Below are positions 1 to 11,067 of a stretch of 64,000 bases of DNA, in pieces. Source of the DNA: Symsagittifera roscoffensis (taxonomy: Eukaryota > Xenacoelomorpha > Acoela > Convolutidae); contig NC_087070.1 of NCBI RefSeq assembly GCF_963678635.1, positions 28,330,848 to 28,394,847 on the forward strand. The letters run 5' to 3'. The stretch's first letter is position 1. Every line of letters begins with the position of its first letter. A program made the translations under genes and the position numbers. A model generated the notes under the pieces. That model ran no database searches, was not told the origin of the DNA, and saw only the letters and a program-made list of their open reading frames with translations.

Positions 1-3000
1 TTTTAACAAAATTATAATTAATTATAGGCGCCAAATTTAGATGTTTAAACGATTTATAATTCATTATAATGATAAAACTTTTCGTGACATTTGATTGTAA
101 TTTTTCCGAAAATCTCCGATATCTCTTAAATTATCTTATTATTCATTATAATCTCTGAAATAAAGATGTATTGTCACTCTTTGGTTCATCTGAACACAAA
201 GAGTTACACCACCAAACAAAAGTTTCATAGAGATCCCTTCATATTAGTTGAAAGAATCGCGCGGTAGGTGAAATATAACTCTGCTATATAAGTCATGAAA
301 CTAAAGCAGTGTACTGATTTTTTAGGGGTCAAAAAAACTTAAAATGTAAATCATGAAACAATTATAATCAAGAAGAAATTAAAAAATAAAAACGTTGAAA
401 ATTTGAAATGATCCGAAAACTGTTAAAACAATTTTCCCATTTTCACATAAGCCAACTTCTATGAAAAGCATAAAATATAAGCAATTCATGTAACGGTCGA
501 AAACAAAATGGGCAAACAAAAAAGATTATAATAAATTATAATGGATATTTCTGCAGAACAAATAAATTAGAAATTCGGATGAAAATAATTGATTATAATC
601 GATTATTATCTAATGTAATTGATTTTATTTGATTTCAAAAAGAGAGCTTATATTCAATTTTTAATTGATAAAAATCAATTTTTTCTCAATTATTGTACGA
701 CTGTTACTAAAATCATGTTATAATCGATTCTTAACGCTTGAAAATGGATGCGGGTACCCAGGTCATAATCTGTGAGTTCTTTTCAAGAAGTAATGGATGT
801 TTCCAAAGTGCCAAATTGGATTAATTACACTGCGCATTAATCCAGCTCAGAATTTGTTCCGAATCTTTTTTTAAATAACAAAGTAGTGCGCAAAAATATG
901 CTACAATAACTCGCGTTTAAACGCTCTAATTTAAAAAAGAAAAAACTCGGAACAATAAAAACATTTTCGACTTTCACTTTCTAACAACTCGATTTGTCTT
1001 CAGAATCCTTTTATACACCTTAAAAGAGAGAAAGAGCGATCAGGACCTCGCCTTGATACAAGTTGTCTTTTTTGGCCTTTTGAAGAAAAAGTGAGATATT
1101 TGTGTGTTTTTTCCTTATGAGAGAATTTGAATTTTTAACTTAGTTTTGAACGAATTCTTTTATGGAAATTTTTTGGAGAATTTTTATTAAAATCTATTGC
1201 AGAGAGCTTAAGTGGCAGTCGTTACATGTAAGACTTTGTCCCATAAACAAAGTGTTTTTTAAAAGTGAATGCAAAAAAAAATCCTGGTGGAAAGGAGCAA
1301 GTAAAGCAAAAGTTTCAATCAAACCTAGTCAACTTTTCAAAAATATGAAGTCTAAAAAGTTGCAAGAAAACTTTTTGTATTGCAAAAAAAATATTGGATT
1401 TTTTCTGCTATGCGGTTTGAAAAAACTTAAGTTAAGTAAGAGTGCTCATTTATCAAGGCAAAGCCTTGCATATTCAGGCTGCATTTAAGGCCAATTGAAA
1501 TTTTTTTTGATGAATAACTGACAGAAAAATTGAAAAAAGAAAAAATTTTTCCTTTTCTGTTTAATTAATCCCATTGCACGCATTGTAAAACACTAAGGGT
1601 GTGTTTAGTGTCTAATATTGTGATACTAGAAATAAATTGCTGGCCTCAATTCATATTGGAACGCATTTTTTTGCTTCATACGCGTATTATTAGTAAGCAA
1701 TGTATCGCACTTTAATTATCCCAAATTGGCCAAACTAGCAATTTTCAAACGCCCATAACTTTTTTTAAAAAAGTTTTCAATTTTGAGCGTAGGATAACAA
1801 TATCTCTCAGATGGTATGAAAAATTCCGTCAGAAACGCTTAGTTGACAAGTCGAAAATTGACTGAATAAAAACCCAAGGCTGCTCCTATATCAAGGCAAA
1901 GCCCTGAATGCTTCGATTGCCCCGTACTCTATCGATAATTTTTTGGGAAAATAATAGATTGAAAAAAAATTTCGTACAATATCAAAAATGAACTTTAAAA
2001 ATTCGAGTCGTACAAACATAATAGTATCGCTTAGCTAGCCTCAATTCAATTTGGACCGATTTTGTGACGCGGAATAATTCGTCACGCATAATTATTTTGC
2101 GTTACGCTTTCGCGATTATGGATAAAAAATCAAAACGCGCATAAATTAGTCAAGAGCATGGTGAAATTGTCAATTTTCAAATTGGCAATTTTCAAAAAAA
2201 AATGATCATGGGTAGAATATTTTTTAAAATTTGATTTTAGGGAGTTGATATCTTCAACTGAGCATAAAAAATTTTTGTTGAAGAGATTATTTCGATCGCC
2301 TAAAATTGACTGAATAACAAAACCAGACCAAGCATAAACATTCCCCGCTTTCCTCTGCAAAATTTATTTTCAATCAATTAAACTCAAGCACTATAGTTCG
2401 ATGTCGAAAACTTCAAAAAGATCAATTTTTTGCTGTGTTACAGGAAAAATCAGAGAAACAAAGTTGATATATGTGAATCCAGTAACAGAGAAATTCAGCA
2501 GACGCAAAAATTGCATCAACTGCTTGCTGACGCTTAAATTTACTATAAATCAATATTCAGGCAAACTGAACAAGCTCACGGTGGGCTCTTTCAGCAAAAT
2601 CATCCTCCAACTTTTATGTAAAATACAAAATTTTTATGTTAGTAAATTGTGCATTCGTTAACGCTATATTTGAATCAGTTAGTCTCAATTCAATTTATAT
2701 TTAGTTCTTTTAAACCATCTTCTCCAATTTTCGAACGCATACATCTTAGGTGAATTTTTTTCTAATTTTCAGCTCAGGACAATATCTTTGAAAGAAAAAT
2801 TCTGCCGAAATTAAATTTATTAAAAATGTGAAATTTGTCTGGGTAATGAGCAATCCAAACACAATTTATCTCTTATCTTATTCATTGCTTTAACACTAAA
2901 GCGCATAAAATGTAATCACAAAAAGGAACCGTCATTACGAGGCAAAACTGTACACTGGTTAAGTGCACAATTTGCTGTCTCTGGATTACTATGATCAATA

Positions 3001-3429
3001 GACTAGTCCTTAAACATGTTTTAAAAAGCAAGTAAATTCCCTCTAGTAGTTCCGGATTCCGTCATTGTAATCTGATTCTGCAAAACTAATAAAAATTGTA
3101 AGGCTGTAAGTGGATTACAAGCCTAACAAGCAAATTCCGCAAATAAAAGCAGATTCCGTAAAATTGTAGTTTGTAATGTAACGAACATATTTTTGCTTGG
3201 GGATTACACAGAATGGTTCGGTTCCGCTAATTTTTTTGCGGATTCTTGCCTGTTTTGGAGCAATTTTGAGAAAAGCAGTGATTTAACTTTTTTTCGTGGA
3301 ATCCAAAACAGCAAAGAAGATCGAAGAAAAAGTAGCACTGTTGTTGCTCTGTTGCGGAATCCGCTTGCAAGTAAAAAAATATACAGTTTGGCCTGGTAAT
3401 GATTGTTATCGATTGATGTTTTGATAAGG
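1..3429. other. AT-rich intergenic DNA, no gene recognised
   Basis: No ORF here reads like a protein family. Short palindromic motifs of the TATAATNNATTATA type recur at about 1-150 and 525-740, and again at about 31945-32145 inside the duplicated unit. Fragments related to CCCTGAATGCTCCGACTGC lie near 1450, 1890 and 9245. Fragments related to CCAATTTGGGACAATTAACGCG recur near 5685, 7050, 7810 and 8400. I read this as old, decayed interspersed repeats. Confidence 0.5.
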
Positions 3430-3498
3430 AGGTGGAGTCAATTATTGTTTTTACGGCTCAACGGTGATATCAAACCAGGTCCAGTACAATTTTGCTAG
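3430..3498 (+). other. possible fragment of a non-LTR retrotransposon ORF start (GDI-KPGP motif)
   Basis: The plus-strand frame from about 3430 reads a leucine-rich stretch followed by NGDIKPGPVQ, then a TAG at 3496. Many CR1/L2-type LINEs begin an ORF with a hydrophobic stretch and a 2A-like GDxxxNPGP motif. This copy lacks the Asn, is only about 20 codons long, and has no downstream reverse transcriptase. It may be a degenerate remnant or chance. Confidence 0.2.
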
Positions 3499-3561
3499 CA
3501 CCCGAATTAGGTAAAATTAGTAGAATTGGCTGGTCGAGCAGAAATGTTTATAAAGCAGCAG

Positions 3562-3565
3562 AGAT

Positions 3566-3636
<71 letters not shown>

Positions 3637-3797
3637 CGGGGAAAGAGAGAGATAGAGAGAGAGAATAAGGCAAAAGTGAGAGAATGAGAGATATAGAGTG
3701 AAAGCGAGAAAGAGAGAAAGAAAGAAAAAAAGAAAGAAAGAAAGAAAGAAAGAAAAGAAAGAAAGGGAGAGACAGAGAGAGCGAGAGAGAGAGAGAG
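3562..3797. repeat. GA / GAAA microsatellite
   Basis: An almost uninterrupted purine tract. (GA)n with GATA interruptions covers 3562-3665, a degenerate GAGA/GAAAG part follows, then (GAAA)n at about 3716-3762, then (GA)n again to about 3797. Strand-asymmetric purine DNA. Confidence 0.95.
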
Positions 3798-3852
3798 CAG
3801 AAAATGATTAAGGAGCAGAGTTAAGAAAGTTGGGTACGTTTAGGAAGAACGC

Positions 3853-3931
3853 GGCAACTCGCAACTAAAGACAAATCGTAACAAAAGGCAACTCGCAACT
3901 AAATACAGCTCGTAACAAAGGCAACTCGCAA
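3853..3931 (+). repeat. left array of 17-bp repeats (GGCAACTCGCAACTAAA)
   Basis: About 4.7 head-to-tail copies of a 17-bp unit, alternating GGCAACTCGCAACTAAA with GACAAATCGTAACAAAA-like units. The reverse complement of the same unit forms a second array at 4076-4152. The two arrays therefore make an inverted pair around 144 bp of unrelated sequence. Confidence 0.8.
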
Positions 3932-4075
3932 AATTTAAGGAAAGCATCAACTCAATTTTTAATGGGAGAATTCCGGCTTAAGACTCTATGTGGCTCCGAT
4001 AGGCTCAAATTTTGTATAGAACCCTACCGCTGAGCGAGCTCGCATCAGATTCATGCGACTGCGGTGGTGAGTATA

Positions 4076-4152
4076 TTGCGAGTTGTCTTTTATTGCAAGT
4101 TGTCTTTTATTGCGAGTTTTTTATTGCCAGTTGTCTTTTGATGCAAGTTGTC
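4076..4152 (-). repeat. right array of 17-bp repeats, inverted to 3853-3931
   Basis: Read on the minus strand this is GACAACTTGCATCAAAA, GACAACTGGCAATAAAA, a 14-bp short unit, GACAACTTGCAATAAAA and GACAACTCGCAAT. It matches the left array in inverted orientation. This is typical of foldback elements or MITEs whose terminal inverted repeats are built of short tandem repeats. Confidence 0.75.
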
Positions 4153-4189
4153 GAATTATAGTTTTTTGGTTATACTTCTATATAAAAAA

Positions 4190-4270
4190 CCTCTTAATTG
4201 GAACAAGGATAGCTGGTTACTATGCAAGTAGCACAAAATGTCCCGACCACAATCTTAAAAAATACAACAA
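4190..4270 (+). repeat. dispersed repeat shared with 26160-26240
   Basis: The phrase GGATAGCTGGTTACTATGCA and the following CAAGTAGCACAAAATGTCCC recur with few changes near 26175. The match covers about 75 bp in the same orientation. No coding potential was seen. Confidence 0.6.
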
Positions 4271-5165
4271 AGTTTTTCAAACTATTTTCGTTTTTTTTCA
4301 GCTCGGTGTGATATAAGGAGCTAAACCAAAAGCTGGAGATTGGGTATATTTAATAGTCATTATAAAAATGCAAGATGAAAAACAATTTTTATTGAAAAAA
4401 GACTAGAAAAACTAAAATAAATTCAATTAAAAATTTTCGAAAATTTTTTCAAGTTTTTTTGCAGTTTTTGAACGTTACTCAAGTAAAACCTAAACTTTGC
4501 AATTTAAATAATGCTATTATAAGCTCTCAATTCCACCTAAAGTATATCACTCCCCATTTTGACTACTGATGTACTTCCGACGACTCCGCTTCACCCATGC
4601 ATTTTCCATAATGAACTTACTTTACCAATGGACCATTTTCTGAATTTTGCTAACAAAGGTTTTCTTGATATCTAGTAGCGTACAAATTCAAGGAAGAGAA
4701 AAAATAAAACTAATCTCAAATTTAGGAAATTGGACCCGCAATTATAACTCCACCAAGAACTTTCAAAAAGATTTTTATTTTGATAATAGCTTTGAAAAAC
4801 ACATCAATTAAATAACGGTAAAAATTTAGAATCTTTAGAAAATTTGAATATGTCAAACTTTGATTAAAAAAACTCAGCAAAACGTTTAAAGAGAATTTTG
4901 CAAAAACATTTCCGTGGAGAATAAGCAGAAAATAGAAAATGGTCAAAAAAAAACAAAAACTTGTGCATTCTTCCTCGGATGCATTACAACGGAACTTTGA
5001 ATGCGATTAATCCTTAAAATGATCCCTAGTGTAAACTTTGCCACGGCCTATTCCACAGTGAAAGTTGCAGATATTTTATAACACAGGCAGTTTTGTGGGA
5101 TAAACTTATCCGTGAAGTTGGCGCAAAAACCGGAAAGTTTTGCTCTTTCCACAGATAGCTGAGAG

Positions 5166-5990
5166 CAAAACGTTGAATGGGAGTGAACTGATCTGCGAAA
5201 TAAGCTTAAAAACATAGGAAAAAGTAAACAATACAATGAATGCATGGATTTAATTAAGAGAATGGGAGTTCCGCTCTTTCTTTTTTCCACTGTATACTTG
5301 AGTGGAAAATAAATCACTTTTTTCACTGGTCATTTTCCACCCATTACGACACATCATGGATATTTCACAAAGTAAATATAGTGTCAGGCGGATCTGGAAA
5401 GTGCGCACACAATCCCTGGAAGATTGGCCAGTTTTGTCTGAAAGATTCAATAAAAAATGAGCAATTCGGAGTGGAATTTATTGTTCCGACTTTCGTAACG
5501 AAAGTAACGGAATATTTGTGCTCTGGTGGGTTATCTTTTCTTCAGACAAATTTCGACTTTTTAAATAGCCATTTTGACGGAGTTTTTTTATATCATTCGA
5601 AAGCTATTGTTGTCTTGAGCTAAAAATTGAAAATATATTTCACCTGTTATGAGGGTTTAAAGATTGCAATTTTCGCCATTTTCACCAATTTGGGACAATT
5701 AACGCGCGATATAATTCGCGCAATTAACGCGTAAGCGGAGATTTAATCCGTCTTAGAAATCGTTCCAAATTGATTCAAGAAAGCTTATACGCCTTAATTG
5801 ATTTGTTAATAGGAGCAATATTTATTACTTTGTACCTAATAAGGCGTGTGGGTGGATGTTAGCACAAAAAATCTCAAATTTTTTCAAGAAAATTTTTAAT
5901 CTTGTTTTACTACATTTAAATTTTTCATGTTATTACTGCTCACTAGACATTAAAAGGCAGTCGGAACATTCCTGATACGGGTAGTCTTGT
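5166..5990 (+). repeat. dispersed repeat, copy 1 (paired with 7366-8140)
   Basis: The sequence starting GAGTGAACTGATCTGCGAA is repeated in direct orientation at 7370. Similarity runs through GAATGGGAGTTCCGCTCTTT (5263 and 7447) and TTTCGTAACGAAAGTAACGG (5493 and 7676) to the TTAAAAGGCA and GTCTTGTT motifs near 5950-5990 and 8090-8140. The copies differ at many sites, so the duplication is old. The short ORFs inside are conserved only because the DNA is repeated. Confidence 0.75.
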
Positions 5991-6155
5991 TCAGCTATAG
6001 AAGTTACAACTAGAAAAAATTTAACATTTTGAAGAAAACTTTGTTTTCAATCCGAAGAAACTATCGCGCTTTTTTTTCGGTCGCGCTTTTTATGTGCCTT
6101 TTTTTTCAATTGTACTTTGAAATGAAGTTGTGAGTGATTAATGATTGTGCTTTAG

Positions 6156-6897
6156 CTGATGAAGGTACTGATGATGATGTTCGCTGCATTCCTGGTGGCT
6201 AACTTTCCCTGGTTCCTCCTTGTCACTTTCGACTTCCAAGACAGAGTGTACCACGGGGTGAGGCGCAATCCGCCTAATTGCGTTATTTATAGCCTGCCGC
6301 GAGCAAAATTTGGATTTTTATTGCTAAAATCCAGTACCGGATTTGGGAGTGGGCTGACACCCTCTCTCAGGGGTTTGTCCCCCTGACCTTTGGTACTTTT
6401 TAAGACCTCAATTTTGGCTGGCTGGCCATAAATTTTTTCAAAAAGCGCCTTTGGCGACACTATATACTAATTTTGAGGCGAGAGTTTTTTCAAACGTTCG
6501 CCTGCGGCGCAAAAAATTGGACCAAAACAGGGTCTTTTTAGTGCTTTCGGAGACCTCGGAAAGTTAATTTTGTCAACCTAAAAAAAGTTGATAAAATTTT
6601 CAGCTTTTTTTGAAAATCCCTCTTAGAGAAAACCCGAAGTCAGCCCCTGCTAAAAACGTTGAGATTTGTTCATATAAAACAAACCAAATTCAATCGTCTT
6701 TTTTTACATCTATCATTGGTTGGTGCAGATTTTATTTGTTTCAGGTGTACTATGTGACCGTGTGGTTAGTGCACACTGCAACAACTCTCAATCCCCTCAT
6801 CTATGCCGCCAAGTATCCTCAGTTTCAGAAGTGCTTCAAGCGCATTGCCAACTATTTATGCAGCTGCAAAGTATTCCAAATAACTAAAACACGATGA
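6156..6897 (+). CDS. class A (rhodopsin-like) GPCR, last two exons: TM6, extracellular loop 3, TM7, helix 8
   Basis: The 3' part of a seven-helix receptor that signals from the plasma membrane through heterotrimeric G proteins. Exon 1 of this pair is 6156-6257. It follows an acceptor ending GCTTTAG and encodes a TM6-like helix (FAAFLVANFPWFLL). It ends at a GTGAGG donor at 6258. Exon 2 starts after TTTGTTTCAG at 6745 and runs to a TGA at 6897. It encodes TM7 with the hallmark NPLIY motif (TTLNPLIYAAKYPQFQ), a helix-8-like FKRI stretch and a cysteine pair that could be palmitoylated. Both junctions are phase 0, so the exons join in frame. TM6 has NFPW where most class A receptors have CWxP. 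Exons for TM1-5 were not found upstream, so the gene is partial or has distant exons. The 487-bp intron holds a 318-bp MITE. The ligand cannot be inferred. Confidence 0.75.
6332..6649 (+). mobile_element. hAT-type MITE inside the GPCR intron
   Basis: A 318-bp non-autonomous element. The left end reads CAGTACCGGATTTGGG and the right end, reverse complemented, begins CAGGGGCTGAC. It is flanked by an imperfect 8-bp target duplication, CTAAAATC (6324-6331) and CTAAAAAC (6650-6657). Eight-bp duplications with CAGGG-like ends are typical of the hAT superfamily. The interior (GCGCCTTTGGCG, ATATACTAATTTT, GCCTGCGGCGCAAAAAATT) matches the larger elements at 34130-34554 and 44784-45206. Confidence 0.8.
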
Positions 6898-7365
6898 ATT
6901 TATTGTTCCACTTTCGAACTTTTTGACCGGCCAATTTAAGTAAAGTCTTTTATCCCATCTGAAAATTATTGCCCTGATCTCAAAGCCAAAAAGAAATTTC
7001 ATCTGTCATCATCTATTTTTAAGTTATGGGGGTTTGAAAATAGCCAATTTGGCCAATTGGGAACAATTAGCGCACGGTATGTCGTTCTATGTCGTAAACA
7101 ACTTAAAATTTTTGAGTTTCATCAATTTGATCCTGCATTATATATAATGACAGGTATAATAATACCAAATAGATACAGTCTTCAAAAAATCAGGATACTT
7201 TGTTTTTATTTTGACTCACGGAAGTGAATTTTTTTTTTACAAATTCCGACTTTCAAGGAAAGTAACTCATTTTTTGCGCTCGGTGTGATTTTTTTTCTAC
7301 TTTCAAAGAAAACGAAATATATATGCTCGTGGTGTTGTTTTTACTTGGTCTCAAACATTGGTACA

Positions 7366-8140
7366 GGAGTGAACTGATCTGCGAACTAAGCTTTAAAACA
7401 TAGGAAAAAGTAAACAATACAATGAATGCATGGATTAAATTAAGAGAATGGGAGTTCCGCTCTTTCTTTTTTCCACTGGATACTTGAGCGGAAAATAAAC
7501 ACTTTTTTCACAGGTCATTTTCCACCCATTACGACATATCATGGATATTTCACAGAGTAAAGACGGTGTCAGGCGGATCTGGAAAGTGTGCACACAAGCC
7601 CTGGAAGATTGGCCAGTTTTGTCTGAAAGATTCAATAAAAAATGAGCAACTCGGAGTGGGATTTATTGTTCCGACTTTCGTAACGAAAGTAACGGAATAT
7701 TTGTGCTCTGGTGGGTTATCTTTTTTTCAGACAAATTTCGACTTTTTAAATAGCCATTTTTGAAGGAATTTTTTTTTTCATACGAAAGCTATTGTTGTCC
7801 TGCCATTATGGCCAATTTGGGACAATTAACGCGCGATATATTTTGCGATATTAACGCGTAAGCGGAGATTTAATTCGTCTTAGAAATTGTTCCAAATCGG
7901 TTGAATGAAGCTTATACGCCATAATTGAGTTGTTACAAGGTGCGAAATTTATTGTTTTGTACTTTATATGGCGTGTGGGGGTATGATTTTTATCGAAAAA
8001 TTTTCAAATTTTAGAAAAAAAAAATTTTCATTTATTTTATTTCATTCAATTTTTTTATTGTTTATGTTATTAATGCTCCATAAACGTTAAAAGGCAATTG
8101 GAACTTTCAGAGCTTCGCCCTGATACAAGCAGTCTTGTTA
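7366..8140 (+). repeat. dispersed repeat, copy 2 (paired with 5166-5990)
   Basis: Direct-orientation partner of 5166-5990. The GPCR exons lie between the two copies. See the copy 1 entry for the matching motifs. Confidence 0.75.
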
Positions 8141-9650
8141 AAATTTTATGGTTGTTTGAAAAATGCTAATTTGGCCAATTTGGAATAATAGCTGGCACTA
8201 TAATAGTTCATATAACACGCAAAAGCGAAGGATTAAATCGTTCCTTAATAAATAAACAAATTGCCACTTTTTAACTTGCCACTTTTTGCGTTGTTAACAC
8301 CATATGAAAGGTATGTATGCCCTCAACTCAGATTCAAAGAAAAATTCACTGGTGATTATAGTTTGTTAGGGTCTGGTGGGTTGAAAATTAGCTAATTTGA
8401 CCAAATTGGGACCAAGTAGCGTGCGATATGTATCGCTCTATAACGCGTCAGTGGTGAAATAATCGAGCATAGTAGAAAGCGTTCCAAATTGAACTGACTG
8501 AGGCAGGCTATATAGTCTCTTTGTTACGCAAATAAAATCTAGGGCAGGCTATTCAATGTAGGTTATGAGGCAGACTGTTTGAGGCAGGCTATTCGGTGTT
8601 TTTGTTAGTAATAAGCAAAAAAGCAAAATATAGCAATTTTTCATGGTGTGCGGAGGATGTTTTTTTCTAAATTTTATTTTTCTTAAGAAATTTTCAGCAG
8701 TTTTTTTAAACTGGAAAAATTCTCCATAAACGTTCACACGCAGTAAACATTCTAGAATCTGATATCGAATAGCTGTCGATTCAAAAATATTTAAAAAATT
8801 GAAAACTTTGAACTATATCAAACATCAAAAGTGAAAAAGGGAGGTTGAAGCAGCAAGCAAAATTAATACGAATAGCTTGCTTCATTCCAATTTGCTACAG
8901 TTACAAAAAGCTGAATAAATCGTGATGCATACGTAAAAAGCGTTACGCTTTCAGTATCATTGATAAAATCATCACAGCCCGCATAATTCATCCCAAAGCA
9001 TGGCCAAACTGGCAATTTTCACCCCCACCCAGAATTTTACAAAAATAGTGCAAAACTCATTGAAACTAGATTCATAAACTTCAATGGTGCAATTGATTTT
9101 TTCGGTAATATCTATTATTTCGATCAACAAAAATCTACTGATTAAAAACTATTCCATACAAAAAGTTTCGCATTTCTCCGAACATTTATATATGAACGTA
9201 CGAACAGCCTTGTAGCCTCATCGCAAACCACTAAGTGAAAGCAGGGTGAAACCCTGAATGCTCCGACTGCAGTTTAAGGCAAATTCGAACCTTTTTGGTT
9301 GAAAACTGGAAAAATATTAAAAAAAGAAAAACAAAAACAAACATTTTTTCCTCGTCTCCCTTAATTATATAAAGGAAGGGATGAATTTAGCGTCTCCTAC
9401 CTTAAAATTAAAATTTGAAAAAATTCTTCCGTTCGTTTATGAATAAATAAGTGTGCCGCTCAATCCTGTGATAAGCACTCAATATATTGATCGACTACAA
9501 TATAGCTGAGAAAAGTTACTGTCTTCTTATGTCTTTGATTGGCCAATACAAAGTGACCATTTTCCCAATATTGCAACTGTTTGACCAAATTTAAACGGAA
9601 AACAGAAATCTAGGATATAAATCGTTTTTGATTAAAAGGCATTCGTGTCA
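8141..9650. other. intergenic, no gene seen
   Basis: AT-rich sequence with decayed repeat pieces. GAGGCAGGCTAT-like words occur four times between 8500 and 8595. A CCAAATTGGGACCAAGTAGCG fragment lies near 8400 and a CCCTGAATGCTCCGACTGC fragment near 9250. None of the short ORFs looks like a protein. Confidence 0.5.
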
Positions 9651-11067
9651 AAAGAAATAAAAAAGATGTGAACAAACAAAATTCCTCATATTTGAACGAG
9701 CTAGCCTGCCTCAATCATATGTATTCACAATTTGAAAAACACGTAGCTCTATTATCAAAAACACGCTCCTATGAAACAAATTTTTATTCGTCATGACAAA
9801 CGAATAAAAATTTTTCCCTGGCATCTAAATGATTATCAAAAAAAAAACTCCCCTGCCATGGCAATGATATTATTTGATCCTGTAATCGATCCCCTGCCAT
9901 GGCAAGGATATTATTTGATCCTGTAATCGATCCCCTGCCATGGCAATGATTTTCCTGTAATCGATGCCCTGCCATGGCAATGATAGTATGTAATCAAGTA
10001 ATCAATACCTTGCTATGGCAATGACAGTCTATTTGATCCTGTAATCGATCCCTTGCCATGGCAAAGATAGTAGGTAATCCTGGCAATGATATTATAATAC
10101 CCTGTGATAGATCACCTGCCATGGCAATGATATTATAATATCCTGCATTCGATCCCCTGCCATGGCACTGATAGTATGTGATCCTGTAATCAATCTATTG
10201 CCATGGCACTGATAGTATGTGATCCTGTAATCAATCTATTGCCATGGCAATGATAGTATGTGATCCTGTAACTGATCTACTGTCATGGCAATGATAGTTT
10301 GTGATCCTGTAACCGATCCACTGCCATGGCAACGATAGTATGTGATCCTGTAAATGATCCCCTGCCATGGCAATGATATTCCTGTAACCGATCCCCTGCC
10401 GCGGCGATGATAGTATGTGATCAAGTAATCAACACCTTGCTATGGCAATGACAGTATTTGATCCTGTAATCGATCCCTTGCCATGGCAAAGCTAGTAGGT
10501 AATCCTGGCAATGATTTTATAATACACTGTAATCGCTCCCCTGCCATGGCAATGATATTATAATATCCTGCATTCGATCCCCTGCCATGGCACTGATAGT
10601 AATTGATCCTGTAACCGGTCTACTGCAATGGCAACGATAGTATGTGATCCTGTAAATGATCCCCTGCCATGGCAATGATATTTCTGTAATCAATGCCCTG
10701 CCATGGCAATGATAGTATGTAATCAAGTAATCAATACCTTGCTATGGCAATAACAGTCTGTTTGATCCTGTAATCGATCGCTTGCCATGGCAAAGATAGT
10801 AGGTAATCCTGGCAATGATATTATAATACCCTGTAATAGATCACCTGCCATGGCAATGATATTATAATATCCTGCATTTGATCCCCTGCCATGGCACTGA
10901 TAGTATGTGATCCTGTAATCAATCTATTGCCATGGCAATGATAGTATGTGATCCTGTAACTGATCTACTGCCATGGCAATGATAGTTTGTGATCCTGTAA
11001 CCGATCCACTGCCATGGCAGCGATAGTATGTGATCCTGTAAATGATGCCCTGCCATGATCCCCTGCC
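9651..11067. repeat. 1.42-kb duplicated block: 198 bp of flank plus minisatellite
   Basis: The non-satellite flank 9651-9848 (starting AAAGAAATAAAA) reappears at 11068-11265 almost unchanged, followed by satellite in the same order. The block 9651-11067 was therefore copied head to tail into the array, with an offset of 1,418 bp. The new junction near 11067 joins a truncated satellite unit (CCCCTGCC) directly to AAAGAAATAAA. The similarity continues to roughly 12000. Confidence 0.85.

Noticed and set aside
5048..5623. ORFs of 66-92 codons, partly repeated at 7435-7763
   Set aside because: Conservation reflects the duplicated DNA; frames differ between copies by indels and no domain is recognised.
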